From Clarireedia homoeocarpa (lineage: Eukaryota > Ascomycota > Leotiomycetes > Helotiales > Rutstroemiaceae), in the NCBI GenBank assembly GCA_001465935.1, contig LNKV01000065.1, positions 32,596 to 96,595 of the forward strand: 64,000 bases of DNA, in the 5' to 3' direction. Shown piece after piece: positions 60,599-64,000 of this stretch; the stretch's first letter is position 1, and each line of letters opens with the position of its first letter. The position numbers and the translations under genes are program-made. The notes beneath the pieces are model-generated. The model was not told where the DNA came from. It searched no databases and saw only the letters and a program-made list of their open reading frames with translations.

Positions 60599-61448
60599 TT
60601 GCTCTTGCTCTTCATTGTTTGCCCAAGCTGCTGTAAGGTTGAATTCAGAGGGGGTTATTGTATCTCCTTATAAATAACTTCACTTTGGCTATCCCGGACA
60701 GGCATGTACTGTACAGGTACACATCTGCACAGTAATGCTACTCCATTCTGTCCCATCACTACGGCCTTGGGCCAAGTATGGTAAGCCATGTATCCTTGTT
60801 GGGCGTGCGTGTGGGCGGTAGAAAAAAAAAGCCACTGTCACTTCCTTTATGACTGTGAGAGATGGTACGTGTGTGTTTGTACAGGACTTCTTTGCTATGA
60901 CTGGCGTGGGTGAATATGTTGTGACAGTTACGTTGTGTTGGTGAAGACGAGACGCTGCTGTCTATATATGTCCGTATAGTCCATGTACAGTACTCTGTAG
61001 AATCGAGCTTTCTTCCTTTGACATCATCCTCGCCGTCTCTCTACAATTGTCTGCTTGCTTCTCGAACGCGCCTCTGGGTTCTGTACCTGTACCTGTACCT
61101 GCACCTCAGCGGCGTGGAAAATACAACCCCGTGAGCAACCCCGGACTGGCGTCACGCACACCCAAGTAACTCGGCGGAGATACTGTATGCTACTGTATGC
61201 TACTGTGTGTGTAGTATGTACAAGTACATACTACAAGTACATCCTATACTTGTACCTTTCCCCCTTTCTGTACCTAACTGCTCTAGTACTGGTAACCTCA
61301 AGTAACCTCAAGTAACCTCAAGACCTGCGACTAGACTGGCTGATCTTGCTACAAATTCATTTCACCAACATCTGAAACTTCTCCTTTTTCCATAATTCCT
61401 TCCGGCTTTCAACTACAACGACCCCCATACGCGCTTCTTATACTTCCC

Positions 61449-61500
61449 GTATATTCTCTAGATTCTGCTTGTACGTATATTCTCTAGATTCTGCTTGTAC
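61449..61500. repeat. Perfect 26-bp tandem duplication
   Basis: The 26-base unit (beginning GTATATTCTCTAGATTC, ending GCTTGTAC) occurs twice head to tail without mismatch, in the upstream region of the PP2C gene. Confidence 0.92.
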
Positions 61501-62021
61501 GTGCAAAAATTCCCAGCAATCTGGTTACGCGCCTCTGGAAATAGATTGCGGAGTTAAGGGTTGTGAGGTGTGAAGTGAGGCGCTCTCAACATACCCCACG
61601 AAAACGATGTCATGGGAGGTGCAATCCAGGCTAACATCTAGCTAACCTCTTTATCCAGGAAAGTAAGCCAGTTCGACTCTCCCAACGACCACATTACAAA
61701 ACAATCTTCGCACCGAACTTCTTTTCCCCAATCTCATACTGTCCAAAATAAGTCCGATCAAACGTTAGATATCGCTCGATTCTCCTACTCATAATACTCC
61801 CCCCCCCCAACCGTTTCTTCTCGAACATCTACTCGCAATTCTTGAATCGCAAGAACAACCGAGTGATATTCACACCTATCTACCATCCCTCTTACTCCTT
61901 CGTCCTTCACCAAACAAATACAAAAAAGAGTCTCCCCACGAGACGTTATCTTAAAAAAGTCAGCAAACTGGCAGGAAACAAGAGGAGGAGCTTTTCCTCC
62001 CAGGGAGGTCTGCTAAACAGA

Positions 62022-63967
62022 ATGTTTGGTAGTAGCTCGAATTCCCCGCCCAAGGATTCCGCAATTTCCACCACACCTACCTCATCCGAATCCAGCGCTG
62101 ATTCATCCAGCAGCAACCAAGGCGACGCATTGGCAGCCCTGAAAGAGCTCGAGAGTCAAGGCGGCACATCGGAAAAGCGTAGTGGAAACGGCAGTCCTCC
62201 AGGTCGCGCAATCCCCGGCGACGGCGCAGGAGAGAAGAAACGCCGCAGCAGCGGTGTTAGTAGTAAAGCTAGCTCGTTCCTAGCCAGTGCGAAGAGCCAT
62301 TTCAGCCAGAGTCCCAATTCTTCGGGCTTCATGTCGGGCAAACCAGATACGAATGCGCAGACGCCGTTGCAGAAGCTGGGGAAACAGGATCCGGCTTTGA
62401 GCGTTCCTCAAGGTCAACACAACAACTCGGCGGGCGAATCGCATCCGGGTCCACGATCGACGTTCAAGGTCGGCGTTTGGGAAGACAAAAATAAAAAATG
62501 CCGTCGCACGATGGAAGATACCCATGCGTTCTTGTATAACTTCCTGCATACCCCGGCTCCTACTGTTGGTCTTGATTCTGCTGCGAAATCGGATAAATCG
62601 GATGAGGCTTCTGGTAATTCTTCCAATAGTCTTGCTCACACCTCTTCAGCACAGACGATGATGGAAACGGATAATGGCTACTTTGCTATCTTCGACGGTC
62701 ATGCAGGTACCTTTGCAGCCGATTGGTGCGGAAAGAAACTTCATATCATATTAGAAGAGACGATTCGAAAGAACCCTAATACCCCGATCCCAGAACTTCT
62801 CGACCAGACATTTACAACCGTTGACTCGCAGTTAGAGAAACTTCCTCTCAAAAATAGTGGATGCACGGCTGTCATTGCGGTTCTTCGCTGGGAAGACCGA
62901 ATACCCAATGCTCAATCTGCTACTGGGTCTACAGCTATTGCGCCAGCCACTGCTGCTGCTGTCAAAGCCGCCGAAGAAGCTTTGAAGGGCGAAGACAGTG
63001 GTGTCGACTTGAGCAAATCTCCTTCACAACAACCAAATGCTGCTGCCGGTGCCGCCGCAACTGGTGAAGCCACTCACGCAAAACTCAAGAACAGCGCTTC
63101 TCGTGCTAGAGTTTTGTATACTGCAAATGTTGGAGATGCACGTATTGTACTCTGCCGTAATGGAAAAGCTCTACGTTTATCTTACGATCATAAAGGTAGT
63201 GATGAGAATGAAGGAAAGCGCGTGGCGAATGCTGGTGGATTAATCCTTAACAACCGTGTCAATGGTGTTTTGGCTGTCACTCGTGCTTTGGGAGATGCGT
63301 ATATGAAGGAACTGGTCACAGGTCATCCATACACGACTGAGACTGTCATTCAGCCTGATAGTGACGAGTTCATTATCTTGGCTTGCGATGGTGTATGTAT
63401 AATTTTCTTCGACTACTTTTGAAACATTACTAATGAAGAAACCAATAGCTCTGGGATGTCTGTTCAGATCAAGAAGCCGTCGACCTCGTCCGCCACCAAC
63501 AAGATCCTGTCGCGGCTGCGAAACAACTCGTTGAATACGCTCTCTCTCGCTTCAGCACTGACAACCTTTCTTGTATGATCGTCCGCTTCAACCGCCCCCT
63601 TCTCGTCGCCACAGCAAAGGACGCACACGCCGCCATCGGCGTCGAAGGCGACGGAAACATGGGTACAGGCAAACTTTCAGAGGTCGACAAAATCGTCAAC
63701 GAAGCGAAGAGAAAAGTTGCAGAGGAAGGGGTACCGGGTATTGGTGTCAGTGGCAGCAATAGCGGGTTGGGTCACGAGCCTACAATGGATGGAGTGCATG
63801 AAGAAGAGCCAGCGAAGATGATGGAGAGTGTAGTGGAGGAGGAGCCTGTTTTGGTGAAGGGAGATGCTTCGAGTCCGGAGATTGATCTCAATGTGGTGGA
63901 AAAGGCGAAGGCGGAGGAGACGAGTAAGAATTTGCATTTGCCTGAAGGGGTTGCGAAGGAGGGATAG
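62022..63967 (+). CDS. PP2C-type Ser/Thr protein phosphatase (Ptc1-like)
   Basis: Two exons, 62022-63392 and 63449-63967, phase 0, give 629 residues. The N-terminal 145 residues are Ser/Gly/Lys-rich. The PP2C domain shows KCRRTMEDTHAF, YFAIFDGHAG (Asp225-Gly-His), GCTAVIAVLRWEDR, LYTANVGDARIVLCRNGKAL, LAVTRALGDAYMKE and ILACDG|LWDVCSDQEAV, in which the Asp and Glu metal ligands are intact. Two low-complexity insertions interrupt it: one between the METD-type strand and the first motif (Ser/Asp-rich), another of about 60 residues rich in Ala after the WEDR strand. An acidic C-terminal tail follows. Such enzymes dephosphorylate stress MAP kinases. The start is the first ATG in frame; upstream sequence is open but ATG-less, so a missed 5' exon is possible. 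Confidence 0.85.
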
Positions 63968-64000
63968 AAGTAGAAGGTGTAGTTTTTTTGGAGGGGGGGG

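Larger units (their letters stand above)
59491..62021. other. Intergenic and leader region rich in simple repeats
   Basis: 2.5 kb before the PP2C gene. It contains a G-rich stretch at 60120-60320, the TGTGTGTTTG array, several GTACCT, TACTGTATGC and AAGTAACCTC short tandem units (61080-61325), a 26-bp perfect tandem duplication and a C10 run at 61799-61808. No protein gene recognised. The frame of the PP2C exon is open back to about 61842 but without an ATG. Confidence 0.5.

Noticed and set aside
60212..60677. Cys/Val-rich frames across the TG array
   Set aside because: Artefact of the microsatellite, which is open in several frames.
1..64000. tRNA genes, CRISPR arrays, insertion sequences and viral genes
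   Set aside because: Looked for by eye on both strands; no cloverleaf with T-loop, no regularly spaced repeats, no transposase or viral protein signature found.

Overview
The window is nuclear DNA of a filamentous ascomycete. Most genes carry short introns (about 50-160 bp) with GT-AG ends, and the gene content is typically fungal: fungal-rhodopsin membrane proteins, SAS10, MED5, a GH18/CBM18 chitinase, SCAP, RIT1, a fungal Na+/H+ antiporter, FZO1, VPS2 and PP2C. The style of the proteins suggests a leotiomycete (Sclerotiniaceae-like), but this is inference; I cannot place the species. No CRISPR array, insertion sequence, rRNA or tRNA gene was recognised.

Layout. 0-7.7 kb: the 3' part of a HAM1-like protein, a broken mitochondrial glyoxalase II (only its first two exons are present), and a first fungal-rhodopsin protein. 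7.7-12.0 kb: a long gene-free stretch. 12.0-21.1 kb: a compact + strand block with an unknown Gln-rich protein, Mediator subunit 5, SAS10/UTP3 and a chitinase. 21.9-28.7 kb: a - strand block with a small membrane protein, 3-ketodihydrosphingosine reductase (TSC10) and SCAP, so sphingolipid synthesis and sterol sensing lie side by side. 32.4-34.7 kb: a second fungal-rhodopsin gene and a DUF4202 gene. 35.9-45.9 kb: four + strand genes of one unrecognised modular family. 46.2-47.7 kb: RIT1 on the - strand. 51.1-64 kb: plasma-membrane Na+/H+ antiporter, mitofusin FZO1, ESCRT-III VPS2 and a PP2C phosphatase, all +.

The most unusual region is 35.9-45.9 kb. Reading frames and splice sites fit together as multi-exon proteins of 895 and 696 residues plus two shorter relatives. 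They are built from divergent modules of roughly 60-90 residues separated by hydrophilic Arg/Ser/His-rich linkers. In the two large genes 17 of 18 introns are phase 1. Across the family ten junctions form a Tyr codon (T|AC or T|AT) right at the start of a module, which is then usually followed by a short hydrophobic strand ending in Asn. I recognise no named family for these proteins.

Other points of note are the truncated glyoxalase II at a 43-T run, a GC-AG intron in TSC10, and an in-frame TAG followed by a long open tail in the second rhodopsin gene. All exon borders were derived by eye from splice signals and frame continuity and need RNA evidence.
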